Shown here: one piece after another, positions 8,422 to 17,544 of the stretch
Layout: each line of letters opens with the position of its first letter
Position numbering within the stretch: the stretch's first letter is position 1
NCBI GenBank assembly: GCA_049116495.1
Contig: JAGDYV010000020.1
Span: 15,647-79,646, forward strand
DNA from: CAJQQK01 sp049116495
Lineage (GTDB): Bacteria > Pseudomonadota > Alphaproteobacteria > Rhizobiales > Hyphomicrobiaceae
Direction: 5' to 3'
DNA length: 64,000 nt
Notes under the pieces: model-generated
The model's database searches: none
Seen by the model: the letters and a program-made list of their open reading frames with translations, nothing else
What the model was told of the DNA's origin: nothing
Position numbers and translations under genes: made by a program

Positions 8422-10674
8422 TCAGGCTGCTTCTTTGGCCAATTCACGCTGTGCTGCAGCACTTTCTGCGACGACCGTCGAGATCTCATCCATAAGCACG
8501 GTCATGTCGTCGTCAGATGGCATGACACCCGTTCGGCAACCTGCTTCGTGTACCGTGGCAAGTTTAGCCAGGCGTTTGGCGCCAACCGAGCCGGCCATGC
8601 CAACGATCGAGTGGAGGCTATGATGCACCGGGTCGATGGCGCTGTTGGCGTAGGATGTCTCAATGTTGGAGCGATGCTTCGCCATCTCCGAACTGAAAAT
8701 ATCCAGCAGACGACAGGCTCGGTCTGCGCCGCGTTCCGCGATAAAATCAGCCAGTTCGTCTTGATCAAGCCCTGTCGCATCTGCATTCGCAGTCGGTTCG
8801 TCATGTGCTTGCGGGTCGCCATTCTCCAAGGAAAGCATGTCTTCAATTGCGGAGATTAGAACGGCGCGCCGGATCGGTTTCGAGAGATATCCATCGAAGC
8901 CATTGTTGAGGAAGCGCTCGCGATCGCCGACGACGGCGTTAGCTGTCAGTGCAATTATTCTGGCAGTCAGGTCAGCGCCACGAGCTTCGCGAATACGGTG
9001 ACATGCTGTCATGCCGTCGATGTCAGGCATCGAGATATCCATCAAGATGACGTCGAAATCTTGCTCGGAAGCCATGCGAACGGCTGCAAGGCCGCCATCG
9101 GCCCGTGCGACCGAGTGTGGTGTGTCTGCCAGCATCTCCTGGACGATCATCGCATTGGTTTCGTTGTCCTCGACAAGAAGAATGCGCGACGGCACGACCG
9201 GAGCACGCTCGATTGCCGGTTCGGAGTCGGGCTGCATTTCGGCGGGTGCGGTATCGATCCCCAGTGCAAGTTGCATCCTGAACGTCGTGCCAACGCCGAC
9301 TTCGCTTTCACAATTGATCGAGCCGTTCATGCTCGTGATCGCCTTTTCCACGATCGAAAGTCCGAGGCCGCTTGACTGGGTGCCGCGGCGATACTGTTTG
9401 CCGGTGAAGAACGGTCCGTAGATGCGATCGATGTCGTCCGGTTTGATGCCGATGCCAGTATCGCGGACTTCGAATTCCAAGTTCGCATGTCCGTCTTCTT
9501 CAGAAATCGATCGAACGGTTACGCACACCATTCCGTCGTCTGTGAATTTCAGCGCATTGCCGACCAGGTTGATCAGAACCTGACGTATTTTTGCGGGATC
9601 GCCCAGGACGTTCTCCGGGACGTTCTCCTCGACCTTGACTTCAAGCGCCAACCCTTTGCCGCGGGCGATTGGTGCCAGCGCCAGTTGCACGATCTCGACG
9701 AGGTTGATGACGTTGAACGGTTTGCAATCCAATTGAGCTTCGCCGTAATCGAGCTTGGCAAGATCGAGAACTTCAGAAACGAGCTCGAGCAGCGCGTCGG
9801 CGGAGGCGGTTGCCGTCTTGAGCAGTTCGGGGACCTTCTCGGCGCGTGATGTGCTCATCAGTTCGAGGGCGCCAACAATGCCGTTAAGCGGTGTCCGGAT
9901 TTCATGGCTCATAGTGGCCAGGAAGCGCATGTGTTGGTCTCGCGTGGCGATCGCGGCCTCTTCGCTGCGCCGCGACTGCCGGAGCCGGGTGAGCAGATCG
10001 AGGACGCGTGTGCGCGCCTTGCGCGCCTTGGTCGCGGACTCCTCGGCCACCCGCAGAGCCGACTCCGCCCTATGGCGCGTCTCGATGGCTTCGAGCAGGA
10101 TTGAACGAACACGGTTGGCGAGAAATTTCACCGCGAGAAACAGCGGCGCCAACAGGACCGCGAAGAACCATAAGTAGGGATCGCCTGAAATCAGCAGGCC
10201 TGCAGTCATCGGAAAACCGGCGCTGAAGGTTTGAATCCCGGCGGACCTGGGGTTGCCGAAGTTGCGTGAAAAGATCCCGATGATGTAGCCGATGGTCATC
10301 GAAAAGCTGACCAGTTGAACGTACGGCTCGCTGGTAATTGCAAATGCCAGGAAGCACCACGAACCGAGCAACGCGACCGACATCGTCGCGCCGGCAGTGT
10401 AAAGCAAATCCCAACGCTCTGCCTCCTGCCGCGTCATGTCCGGTTTTCGCGTGCGATTGTAGTGGCGGATCCCGTAAATGCGGATCGAGGCAACGGCGAA
10501 GAACGCGATCGTCCAGATCAGAAATGTCCAATCGCCGGTTTTCCAGAAGCTCGCGGCCATCGCCAGGCCGGTGAACAGCGACCCGAGAAAGAGGCTGCGT
10601 ACCTCTTTAAAAAGGGAGTCGACGAGGGAGATGTAGACCTCATCGGATATTTCAAGGTTTTGATCTTTGGACAT
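8422..10674 (-). CDS. Membrane hybrid sensor histidine kinase with receiver and HPt domains
   Basis: About 750 residues. The N-terminus holds five to six membrane helices (roughly residues 25-190) without a large periplasmic loop, a MASE-like membrane sensor. A coiled coil and a HisKA domain follow (phospho-His257 in MSHEIRTPLNG), then an ATPase domain (NLVGNALKFTDDG, DTGIGI, SSGLGLSI), a receiver (ILLVEDNETN, phospho-Asp546 in LMDISMPDIDG, YLSKPI), and a C-terminal HPt domain with histidine near 688 in HSLHSIVGMAG. The layout is that of a complete multistep phosphorelay. I chose ATG 10674; ATG 10719 in the same frame is possible and neither has a strong ribosome site. It is divergent from the FeeM-like gene across 487 bp. 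Confidence 0.92.
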   Translation of the reverse strand: MSKDQNLEISDEVYISLVDSLFKEVRSLFLGSLFTGLAMAASFWKTGDWTFLIWTIAFFAVASIRIYGIRHYNRTRKPDMTRQEAERWDLLYTAGATMSVALLGSWCFLAFAITSEPYVQLVSFSMTIGYIIGIFSRNFGNPRSAGIQTFSAGFPMTAGLLISGDPYLWFFAVLLAPLFLAVKFLANRVRSILLEAIETRHRAESALRVAEESATKARKARTRVLDLLTRLRQSRRSEEAAIATRDQHMRFLATMSHEIRTPLNGIVGALELMSTSRAEKVPELLKTATASADALLELVSEVLDLAKLDYGEAQLDCKPFNVINLVEIVQLALAPIARGKGLALEVKVEENVPENVLGDPAKIRQVLINLVGNALKFTDDGMVCVTVRSISEEDGHANLEFEVRDTGIGIKPDDIDRIYGPFFTGKQYRRGTQSSGLGLSIVEKAITSMNGSINCESEVGVGTTFRMQLALGIDTAPAEMQPDSEPAIERAPVVPSRILLVEDNETNAMIVQEMLADTPHSVARADGGLAAVRMASEQDFDVILMDISMPDIDGMTACHRIREARGADLTARIIALTANAVVGDRERFLNNGFDGYLSKPIRRAVLISAIEDMLSLENGDPQAHDEPTANADATGLDQDELADFIAERGADRACRLLDIFSSEMAKHRSNIETSYANSAIDPVHHSLHSIVGMAGSVGAKRLAKLATVHEAGCRTGVMPSDDDMTVLMDEISTVVAESAAAQRELAKEAA

Positions 10675-11161
10675 GATTGGGCAAATCAGATGTGAATGAA
10701 CAAAAAACTGCCGAACCATGATGCTTTAAAGGTATGAATTTGACGTCAATTGATCCTTACCAAAGTTATATATTGGGGCACATTAAGGGGCCCAAAGGCA
10801 GTGCAATTGCTCGTCAATGCGCCGGAAACATGACTGCAGATATACGCGTTGCCTGTCCAACAGTTAACAAGTCCTTAACAAATATTGATTTTGAGCACAT
10901 TTGAGAATTGACACCCAGTTCTACTTGCGAGCTTATGCAGTGCATACAACTAAGGGTTGTGTGTCAAAATGATGCCACTCTCTGCAAATATTGCTGAAGA
11001 GTTGTTCGATTAACCTTTTGATCCAAAATAGCACAACTCAAGTAAAAATCAATAATATCAATGTTTTAGATAATAAAATGAAATGCAAAAGTCGCTTGCA
11101 TGCGTGTTCATATATAATTAAGGTTGAGGAATTCTGGCAATGAATACGAGGGGTAAGCGAA
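10675..11161. promoter_or_regulatory. AT-rich divergent regulatory region
   Basis: This 487-bp stretch between the hybrid kinase and the FeeM-like gene is clearly more AT-rich than its neighbours. It holds a perfect 13-bp palindrome TATGCA-G-TGCATA at 10934-10946, a second short inverted repeat ACAAC/GTTGT just downstream, a TTGACA at about 10906-10911, and a TATAAT at 11113-11118 that is a plausible -10 for the gene at 11162 (no clear -35). I see no coding frame. The palindrome may be an operator for a dimeric regulator. Confidence 0.5.
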
Positions 11162-11911
11162 GTGCCAAGTACACCAGTTGGTGAGAGTCAGTTTTCAAAC
11201 AAAATTGCAAACATGTTGGGTGAAGTTGACTATCGTGTCGTCAATAGCGACGTAGATCGCGAAGAAATTTTTCGTCTCCGTTACGAGGCCTATCGACGTG
11301 AAGGCTTCATTGGCTCGAACTATTCAAGAAAGTTCCTGGATGATTATGATGATGCAGAAAACGGCAATATCTACGGGGTATATATTGATGATGAGTTGGT
11401 GAGTTCAATCCGAATTCACGTAGCGAGTGAAGCCAGGCCGAATTGTCCGAGCTATAAGGCATTCTCGGATTTCATCGAACCGGAGCTGCATGCGGGTAAG
11501 GTGCTGATTGATCCGACACGTTTTGTGACCAGGCAGGACGTATCGCGTCGACAGGTTGGGCTGCCTTACATCACGTTGCGGTTGTGTTGGATGGCTGCGT
11601 TGCACCACCGCGCTGATCATTTTCTCGTCGCGATCCGGCCCGAGCACCAAGCATTTTATAAGCGCACGTTCCGCCATCATGTTGTCGCCCCGGCCCGGGC
11701 CTACGAGATGCTCAATTGTCCGATATCATTGATGACGGTCAACTGTGACGAGGTTGCGGAGCAGGTTTATGGCCGCTACCCGTTCTTTCGATCCAATCAT
11801 TTCGAGAGGCGCATGCTATTCGAAGCGCCGAAGCCGTTGCAGCTGCCTGAGGCGTCGGTTCCGGTTTTTGCCAACAGTAACGCGCCGTACGGGGAGGCAG
11901 TAAGCGCCTAG
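11162..11911 (+). CDS. FeeM-like N-acyl amino acid synthase / autoinducer-synthase-type GNAT
   Basis: A 249-residue cytosolic protein. The part YRVVNSDVDREEIFRLRYEAYRREGFI resembles the N-terminal acyl-donor region shared by LuxI-type and FeeM-type enzymes (given here only as DREEIFRLRYEAY). The central SSIRIHV, LIDPTRFVTR and TLRLCWMAALHHRADHFL segments match the GNAT core of FeeM and of exosortase-associated acyltransferases. These join acyl-ACP-derived chains to an amino acid or homoserine lactone. Product chemistry cannot be read from sequence. GTG 11162 follows GAGGGG. The gene has its own terminator and a long upstream region shared with a sensor kinase, so a signalling role is a reasonable inference. 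Confidence 0.75.
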   Translation: MPSTPVGESQFSNKIANMLGEVDYRVVNSDVDREEIFRLRYEAYRREGFIGSNYSRKFLDDYDDAENGNIYGVYIDDELVSSIRIHVASEARPNCPSYKAFSDFIEPELHAGKVLIDPTRFVTRQDVSRRQVGLPYITLRLCWMAALHHRADHFLVAIRPEHQAFYKRTFRHHVVAPARAYEMLNCPISLMTVNCDEVAEQVYGRYPFFRSNHFERRMLFEAPKPLQLPEASVPVFANSNAPYGEAVSA

Positions 11912-11939
11912 CGCTCATAACTTCCCCTGCCATTGAACG

Positions 11940-11981
11940 CGCTGAGCCAGATCGCGACGGATCGTCTGGCTCAGCGATTTT
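11940..11981 (+). terminator. Intrinsic terminator of the FeeM-like gene
   Basis: A perfect 12-bp stem pairs 11940-11951 (CGCTGAGCCAGA) with 11965-11976, followed by ATTTTG. It lies 28 bp after the stop codon. Confidence 0.85.
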
Positions 11982-12127
11982 GCTTCTGACCACCGACAAC
12001 AGTCCGTATTGAATTTATGTCGACACCGTTGTCTGGCTGACGGTACAAATGAGCTTTTCTGCGTTTGACAGGTCACGCATTCAAATGTGACGATCGACGT
12101 CCATCTTGCAGGAAGTGACCTCACGAC

Positions 12128-12808
12128 ATGAGCGGATCCATCTGGCTGATTACGTACGACGTGGCATCGAAAGATGAGGCGCGGTACCTGGATTGGTTCC
12201 ACCGGGTTCACATTCCCGAGAAACTGGCCAGGCCGGGCTATTTGTGGGCGGCGCACTACGAGGTGGTAACCGCCACCGGGGCGCCGGCTTTGCTCAACGG
12301 TGCGGATGCATCCGGTGATGCGCGCGGCTTCTTGGCGATCTTCGGTGGCGAGGACACGCGCACGTTCCTCAATCCGAGCCCGGCCCAGATAAAGCCCACC
12401 CAGCCACCTCTGACCCGTGAGATGATGGGGCTGCGTGTCGGTTCGCAAAGCCTGATAGCCACCGAGGAATGGCGCGTCGAGCGTGACGGCAGCAGTCCGC
12501 CAAGCTATGCGTTCATCGAAATTGTCCCGTGCGATACCGGCGGGCATGACGAGGACTACGGTGCGTGGTGCATTCAGACCCTCGGTCCGCACTTGTTATC
12601 TCTTGCCGATTCTGAAGTTGTCGTGAAGTTGCTGTCAACGACGGCAGCTGCGAAGCACATTCGCGTGGCGAGCTTTGGCACGCTTCAAGGCTTGCAGGAT
12701 GCCCGAGCGAATCTGCCCGAGGATGATTGGAGCCATCGGGTCGAGACATATCAGGCGTACGGCGATTGGCAGCCGGTGCTTGGACGGCGGATCTGGCCGC
12801 AGTCCTAG
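12128..12808 (+). CDS. Hypothetical protein, possible EthD/NIPSNAP-like double alpha-beta barrel
   Basis: 226 residues, no signal peptide or membrane segment. The first half begins IWLITYDVASKDEARYLDW followed by FHRVHIPE, a pattern of small dimeric alpha-beta barrel proteins (EthD type) with a YxxWxxxxHxPE-like helix. The second half begins with a similar strand (YAFIEIVPCDTGG), suggesting an internal duplication. No catalytic motif is recognisable. ATG 12128 follows AGGAAG. It lies upstream of the TAXI-TRAP operon on the same strand but 250 bp away, so co-transcription is uncertain. Confidence 0.7.
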   Translation: MSGSIWLITYDVASKDEARYLDWFHRVHIPEKLARPGYLWAAHYEVVTATGAPALLNGADASGDARGFLAIFGGEDTRTFLNPSPAQIKPTQPPLTREMMGLRVGSQSLIATEEWRVERDGSSPPSYAFIEIVPCDTGGHDEDYGAWCIQTLGPHLLSLADSEVVVKLLSTTAAAKHIRVASFGTLQGLQDARANLPEDDWSHRVETYQAYGDWQPVLGRRIWPQS

Positions 12809-13058
12809 CCGACTGAGCAAAGACGAATCTGTCCTCATTGGACGCATGGTCCGCGAGATTATAGTTAACTGAAGCCAGCGTGGCGCTTTGATCGGCGAGC
12901 GGACGGTGACCGCTGAAAAATTGAAGAGACAAGCGACGATTCAAAAATTGCGTGACGATCCCAATGCGTTATGCTCGGGCGCGCTTTGGGATGTTCAAAG
13001 ACGCGTCGGCGCGTCGATCGCATCAGGGCGACCTGTACCCTCGTTAAGGAGTGACTCT

Positions 13059-14054
13059 ATGAAACTATTCGGAAGACTCGGGCTTGTGGCCCTTGCCGGG
13101 CTGCTCGTGGCCGGCGGCGTCAGCCAGGCGCAGCAAATGAAGTTCTGGCGCATCGGAACGGGGGGCGCAGGCGGAACGTATTTCCCGATCGGCGGCTTGA
13201 TCGCCAATGCCATCTCAAATCCTCCGGGCTCACGGCCATGCGATAAAGGTGGCGCGTGTGGTGTGCCAAATCTGGTTGCTATCGCGGTCTCGACAAACGC
13301 ATCCGTTGCCAATGTCAACGCAATTCACGCAGGTCAGCTCGATGCCGGTCTGGCCGGCGCGCAAAGTGTCGTTCAGGGTTACAAAGGCGAAGGCAAGTTC
13401 ACCGGTAACCCGAAAAACAAGATCCGCGCGATTGCCAACCTGTATCCCGAAGACATGCACTTAGTGCTGCCAAAGGGGACAAAGCTTGGGTCGCTGAAAG
13501 ATCTGAATGGCAAGCGCGTCGGTGTTGCCGCAGCCGGTTCCGGCACTCAGGTGTCGGTGCGCATGATTCTCAAGCACTATGGTATCAAGGCAAAGGAAGC
13601 GGAACTTGGTCTTTCACAGAGCACGCAGCGTCTGGCTGACGGTCAGCTAGATGCGTTCTTCTATGCAGGCGGAACACCGTTCGCCGCGCTGATCCAGCTT
13701 GGGTCAACGAAGGGGTTTGAGCTTTACAAGTTCTCGGATGATGAGCGCAAGCAGATCAACAAGATCATTCCTTACTATGTCGAGTCGATGATTCCGGCTG
13801 GAACCTACGAGAACATCAAGTACGATGTTACGACTGTTGCGGTAAACGGCCAGCTGATTACGTCCGTCGACCAGCCAACGGATCTTGTCTACAGCATCAC
13901 CAAAGCGATGTGGAACAAGAACACGCGCAAGTTGCTCGACAAAGGACACTCGAAGGGCAAGGTCATCACGCTTGAAACGGCCCTCAAGGGCATCCTGATT
14001 CCGTTGCACCCGGGCGCCGAAAAATTCTACAAAGAAAAAGGCATGATCAAGTAG
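13059..14054 (+). CDS. TAXI-family TRAP transporter solute-binding protein
   Basis: 331 residues. ATG 13059 lies 7 nt after AAGGAG and opens a clear signal peptide (core LGLVALAGLLVAGG, end VSQAQ). The mature protein begins FWRIGTGGAGGTYFPIGG, the hallmark of TAXI receptors, followed by ASVANVNAIHAGQLDAGLAG and GKRVGVAAAGSGTQV. Such proteins bind organic acids or amino acids in the periplasm and hand them to a fused DctQM permease, here the next gene. A terminator-like hairpin between the two probably keeps receptor levels above permease levels. The two downstream FAD enzymes suggest an amino-acid-like ligand. Confidence 0.95.
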   Translation: MKLFGRLGLVALAGLLVAGGVSQAQQMKFWRIGTGGAGGTYFPIGGLIANAISNPPGSRPCDKGGACGVPNLVAIAVSTNASVANVNAIHAGQLDAGLAGAQSVVQGYKGEGKFTGNPKNKIRAIANLYPEDMHLVLPKGTKLGSLKDLNGKRVGVAAAGSGTQVSVRMILKHYGIKAKEAELGLSQSTQRLADGQLDAFFYAGGTPFAALIQLGSTKGFELYKFSDDERKQINKIIPYYVESMIPAGTYENIKYDVTTVAVNGQLITSVDQPTDLVYSITKAMWNKNTRKLLDKGHSKGKVITLETALKGILIPLHPGAEKFYKEKGMIK

Positions 14055-14077
14055 CCATTGACATGCCGTAGGAAATG

Positions 14078-14107
14078 GAAGGCGGGCAGAGCCCCGCCTT
14101 CTTTTTT
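14078..14107 (+). terminator. Intercistronic terminator between TRAP receptor and permease
   Basis: A 9-bp stem (GAAGGCGGG at 14078-14086 with 14093-14101) with a 6-nt loop is followed by six T. It lies inside the operon, so it probably acts as a partial terminator giving more receptor than permease mRNA. Confidence 0.85.
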
Positions 14108-14145
14108 GATCCACTCATACATCATTGCAAGAGCGTGGAGCCGAG

Positions 14146-16239
14146 ATGGCACAATTCGACGTCAAGGCTGCTGAAGAGCTCGAAAAAAAGTACGATTCGG
14201 CTCTGCAAACCCGGCCGATTGCGCCATGGCTGGTTCAGTTTGTGTTCTTTTTCTCGGTTTTCTTTGCGGGGTATCATTATATCACCGCGGGCATTGGTGT
14301 GCCCGTCGACTACTGGCATATGGGCTTTCATATGTCAGGCGTCATACTGCTTGTCTTTATTGGTTATCCGGCTTTCAAGAGTGCGGCCGCCATGGAGCTG
14401 CGACCTCGAACCTGGTGGCGGATCGGCAACGTGCCGCTCTGGGACTGGGCCTTTATCGTCGCTGGGGTCGCCGGTGCGCTTTATATCGGCGTCACTTGGT
14501 ATGCGATCAGCTTTGAGTTCCTTGGCTACAAGTTTCAGCTACGCGAACAGGTCATGCGCCAGGGGGATCCGGCGCAGATTGATATCGTTTTCGGCACGAT
14601 TTTGATTGTTGTGCTGCTGGAAGCGGTGCGGCGGACGCTTGGCATCGTCGTGCCGATTATCATTTTGTGCTTCACGGCGTTCGCCGTTTTCGGCAAATAC
14701 ATGCCGCTGCAGATCTTGCAGCATCCCGGTATCAGCTGGGCGCAATACATCAACAACATGTACTTCCCGGCGGAAGGCATCTTCGGCATCACGCTTTGGA
14801 TTGTGTCGACGGTCGTCTTCCATTTCGTGCTGTTCGGTGTGATCGCGCAGCGCATGGGGCTTGGCCAGTTCTTCGTCGATATCGCAGCCGTCATGGCTGG
14901 GCGCTACACGGGCGGACTCGCAAAGGTCAGCGTCGTATCGTCGGCCTTTTTCGGTACGATCTCCGGCTCCTCGATCGCGAACACGGTGTCGACCGGGTCG
15001 CTGACGATTCCAAACATGAAGCGGATGGGATATCCGGGTCATTTCGCGGGCGGTGTTGAGGCGGCCTCAAGTGCCGGTGGCCAGATTACGCCGCCGATCA
15101 TGGGCGCGGCGGCGTTCGTGATGGCTGAGTTCCTTGAGGTGCCCTACACCACGGTGGTGCTGGCTGCGATCATTCCGGCCGCGATGCACTACCTCGGCGT
15201 GATTTCGATCGTTCATTTTGAGGCCAAACGGCTCGGCCTCAAAGGGATGCCGGAAGAAGAAATTCCGCGCCTCCTGCATGTCTTGAAGCGCGGTTGGCCG
15301 ACAGCGGTGCCGCTGGTTGTCCTGATCTACGTATTGTTCAGCGGATACTCGCCACACATGGCCGCGTTCTGGGGGATCAGTACGGCGTTGGCGATCGGCT
15401 TCCTCAATCCGATGCATCGCATCACGTTGCGCGATGTGTTCGACGCGAGCGTGATGGGCGTAAAATACGCGCTGGCCGTCGGCGCAGTATGTGCTGCCAT
15501 CGGTATTGTTGTCGGTGTCGTCAACTCAACAGGGTTGGGTTTTCGCCTCGGCTTTATGGTGACCAACAGCGCTCAAACCCTGGCAGAAAACCTGCATCCG
15601 CTGCTGTCCTGGTTTCCGCTCGCCAGTTTCACTGTGCCAGACCTGACATTGTTTGTTTCACTGATGTTGATTGCCGTGACCTGCATTCTGATGGGGGCAG
15701 GGCTGCCGACGACGGCGCTCTACATCATGTTGGCGACGGTTGCACAGCCGGCGCTCGGCACGCTGGGTGTGCCGCCGCTCGCGTCGCATTTGTTCGTCCT
15801 CTACTACGGCGTGATCTCTGAGATTACACCGCCCGTTTGCGCGTCGGCCTATGCCGCGGCCGGCATTGCCGGCGCCAATCCATTCCGCACCGGCATCTCG
15901 GCATTCTCGCTCGGGATCGCCAAACTCATGGTGCCGATGGTATTCGTCTATTCACCAGCCATGTTGATTGTCATCGAAGGACATTTCACCTGGTACGCAT
16001 TCCTGACAACGACACTGAGCTGCGCGGGAGGTGTCTTTATGGTGGCGACATCGGTGGCCGGTTACTTCCTGACGCACATGCCGTTCGCGGTTCGCATCGG
16101 TATGGCACTTGCCGGGATCTTACTCGTGGCGCCTGGCATGAAGAGTGACCTGTATGCAGTGATTGTGCTGATCCCGGTTCTGGCGCATCAAATCTACTAT
16201 CGAGACCGGACGGGGTCGGTCGCGGCGGGCACAACCTGA
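14146..16239 (+). CDS. TRAP transporter fused DctQM permease (TAXI type)
   Basis: A 697-residue inner-membrane protein. The N-terminal region has about four to five helices (DctQ-like part, residues ~30-170) and the remainder about 12 to 14 helices (DctM-like part). Family segments include SSAFFGTISGSSIANTVSTG and EAASSAGGQITPPIMGAAAF in the first half and the mirrored GAGLPTTALYIMLATVA and EITPPVCASAYAAAGIA in the second, the duplicated elevator-type core. It uses an ion gradient and the upstream TAXI receptor. ATG 14146 follows GGAG. The frame is also open a little upstream (14125). Confidence 0.95.
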   Translation: MAQFDVKAAEELEKKYDSALQTRPIAPWLVQFVFFFSVFFAGYHYITAGIGVPVDYWHMGFHMSGVILLVFIGYPAFKSAAAMELRPRTWWRIGNVPLWDWAFIVAGVAGALYIGVTWYAISFEFLGYKFQLREQVMRQGDPAQIDIVFGTILIVVLLEAVRRTLGIVVPIIILCFTAFAVFGKYMPLQILQHPGISWAQYINNMYFPAEGIFGITLWIVSTVVFHFVLFGVIAQRMGLGQFFVDIAAVMAGRYTGGLAKVSVVSSAFFGTISGSSIANTVSTGSLTIPNMKRMGYPGHFAGGVEAASSAGGQITPPIMGAAAFVMAEFLEVPYTTVVLAAIIPAAMHYLGVISIVHFEAKRLGLKGMPEEEIPRLLHVLKRGWPTAVPLVVLIYVLFSGYSPHMAAFWGISTALAIGFLNPMHRITLRDVFDASVMGVKYALAVGAVCAAIGIVVGVVNSTGLGFRLGFMVTNSAQTLAENLHPLLSWFPLASFTVPDLTLFVSLMLIAVTCILMGAGLPTTALYIMLATVAQPALGTLGVPPLASHLFVLYYGVISEITPPVCASAYAAAGIAGANPFRTGISAFSLGIAKLMVPMVFVYSPAMLIVIEGHFTWYAFLTTTLSCAGGVFMVATSVAGYFLTHMPFAVRIGMALAGILLVAPGMKSDLYAVIVLIPVLAHQIYYRDRTGSVAAGTT

Positions 16240-16269
16240 TCGACATGAGGGCGTGAGAGAGGCGGCAAG

Positions 16270-17514
16270 ATGACGAGCAAGGACGTTACGATCATCGGTG
16301 CGGGTGCCGTCGGCATAGCCTCGGCGCTATCGATCCTGGAGGCTGGGCAGACCGTTGAACTGATCGATCGCGATGATCCGGCATCAGGTGCCAGCCATGG
16401 CAATGCCGGGGTGATTTCACCATGGACATGTGTGCCGCAGTCGATGCCGGGGCTTTGGAAATCCGTGCCAAAGTGGCTGTTGGACCCGGAAGGCCCACTG
16501 ACGGTGCGGTTAAGCCATATCCCGAAATTCCTGCCGTGGGCGATCCGCTTTCTACGCGCCGGCCAGGCCGACAAATTGCCGGCGATTGCCGATGCGATGA
16601 TGGCGCTCAACCGACCGAACGTCGATCTTTACCGGCATCATTTGAATGGAACCGGCAAGGAAGATCTTGTCCGTGACTCGTTCTACGTCCACGTCTACCG
16701 CGATCCGGACGAGGTCGACCTCAACCAAATTGGCTGGCGCATGCGTTCCGATCGGGGCGTACCGCTTACCGTAGTTCAAGACGATGAATTGCGTGAGGTC
16801 GAGCCGGCCTTGTCACGTGAATACCGCGCCGCCGTGCTGATCAAAGAGCAGGCACGGGCAATGGATCCCGGTGGAATTGGCAAGGCGCTGGCGGCAAAAG
16901 CGGAAAAGATGGGCGCTGTGTTTCATCGCAGGGCCGTGCAATCACTGGAGCCGATCGACGGAGGTGGCTGGCGGATCGCAACGGACCAAGGTGACATGCC
17001 TGCCAAGACGGTGGTCATCGCGGCTGGCGCCTGGTCGGTACAACTGCTCAAACCACTTGGCATCAATGTGCCACTGGAGGCGGAGCGTGGTTACCATGTC
17101 ATTTTGCGCGACCCTGGCGTGACCATCAACAACTCGATTATGGACACGCATGCCAAATTTGTCGCCAGCTCAATGGCCGCTGGCGTGCGTTGTGCCGGGA
17201 CGGCCGAATTTGCCGGGCTCGACGCGCCGCCCGATTATCGCCGGGCAAAGGTGCTGGCACGAAACGCGAAGCGATTGTTTCCGGATATCAACACGGAGGA
17301 TTGCATCGAATGGATGGGAAGCCGTCCATCATTCCCCGACAGCCTGCCGTGCATCGGCCCGGTGCCCGGTTACCAAGATCTGTTTGCAGCGTTCGGGCAC
17401 AGCCATTACGGTTTCGGTATGGCACCGGCGACCGGACGGATCGTTGCCAATATTGTGCGCGGCGTCGAGCCCAACACTGATCTGGCGCCCTATCGCATGG
17501 AGCGTTTCGGCTGA
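16270..17514 (+). CDS. FAD-dependent D-amino-acid dehydrogenase-like oxidoreductase
   Basis: 414 residues, the usual DadA length. The N-terminal Rossmann motif is VTIIGAGAVGIASALSILE with the acidic end of strand two (ELIDRDDP), and a GMAPATGRIVA FAD-binding segment sits near the C-terminus (PGYQDLFAAFGHSHYGFG). Members oxidise D-amino acids or proline/glycine-like compounds and pass electrons to the quinone pool. It starts 30 bp after the TRAP permease with AGAGAGG upstream, so it is probably the catabolic enzyme for the imported compound. The substrate is not determinable from sequence. Confidence 0.9.
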   Translation: MTSKDVTIIGAGAVGIASALSILEAGQTVELIDRDDPASGASHGNAGVISPWTCVPQSMPGLWKSVPKWLLDPEGPLTVRLSHIPKFLPWAIRFLRAGQADKLPAIADAMMALNRPNVDLYRHHLNGTGKEDLVRDSFYVHVYRDPDEVDLNQIGWRMRSDRGVPLTVVQDDELREVEPALSREYRAAVLIKEQARAMDPGGIGKALAAKAEKMGAVFHRRAVQSLEPIDGGGWRIATDQGDMPAKTVVIAAGAWSVQLLKPLGINVPLEAERGYHVILRDPGVTINNSIMDTHAKFVASSMAAGVRCAGTAEFAGLDAPPDYRRAKVLARNAKRLFPDINTEDCIEWMGSRPSFPDSLPCIGPVPGYQDLFAAFGHSHYGFGMAPATGRIVANIVRGVEPNTDLAPYRMERFG

Positions 17515-17544
17515 GCGCAGCATGGCTTGAATGGAACACACATT

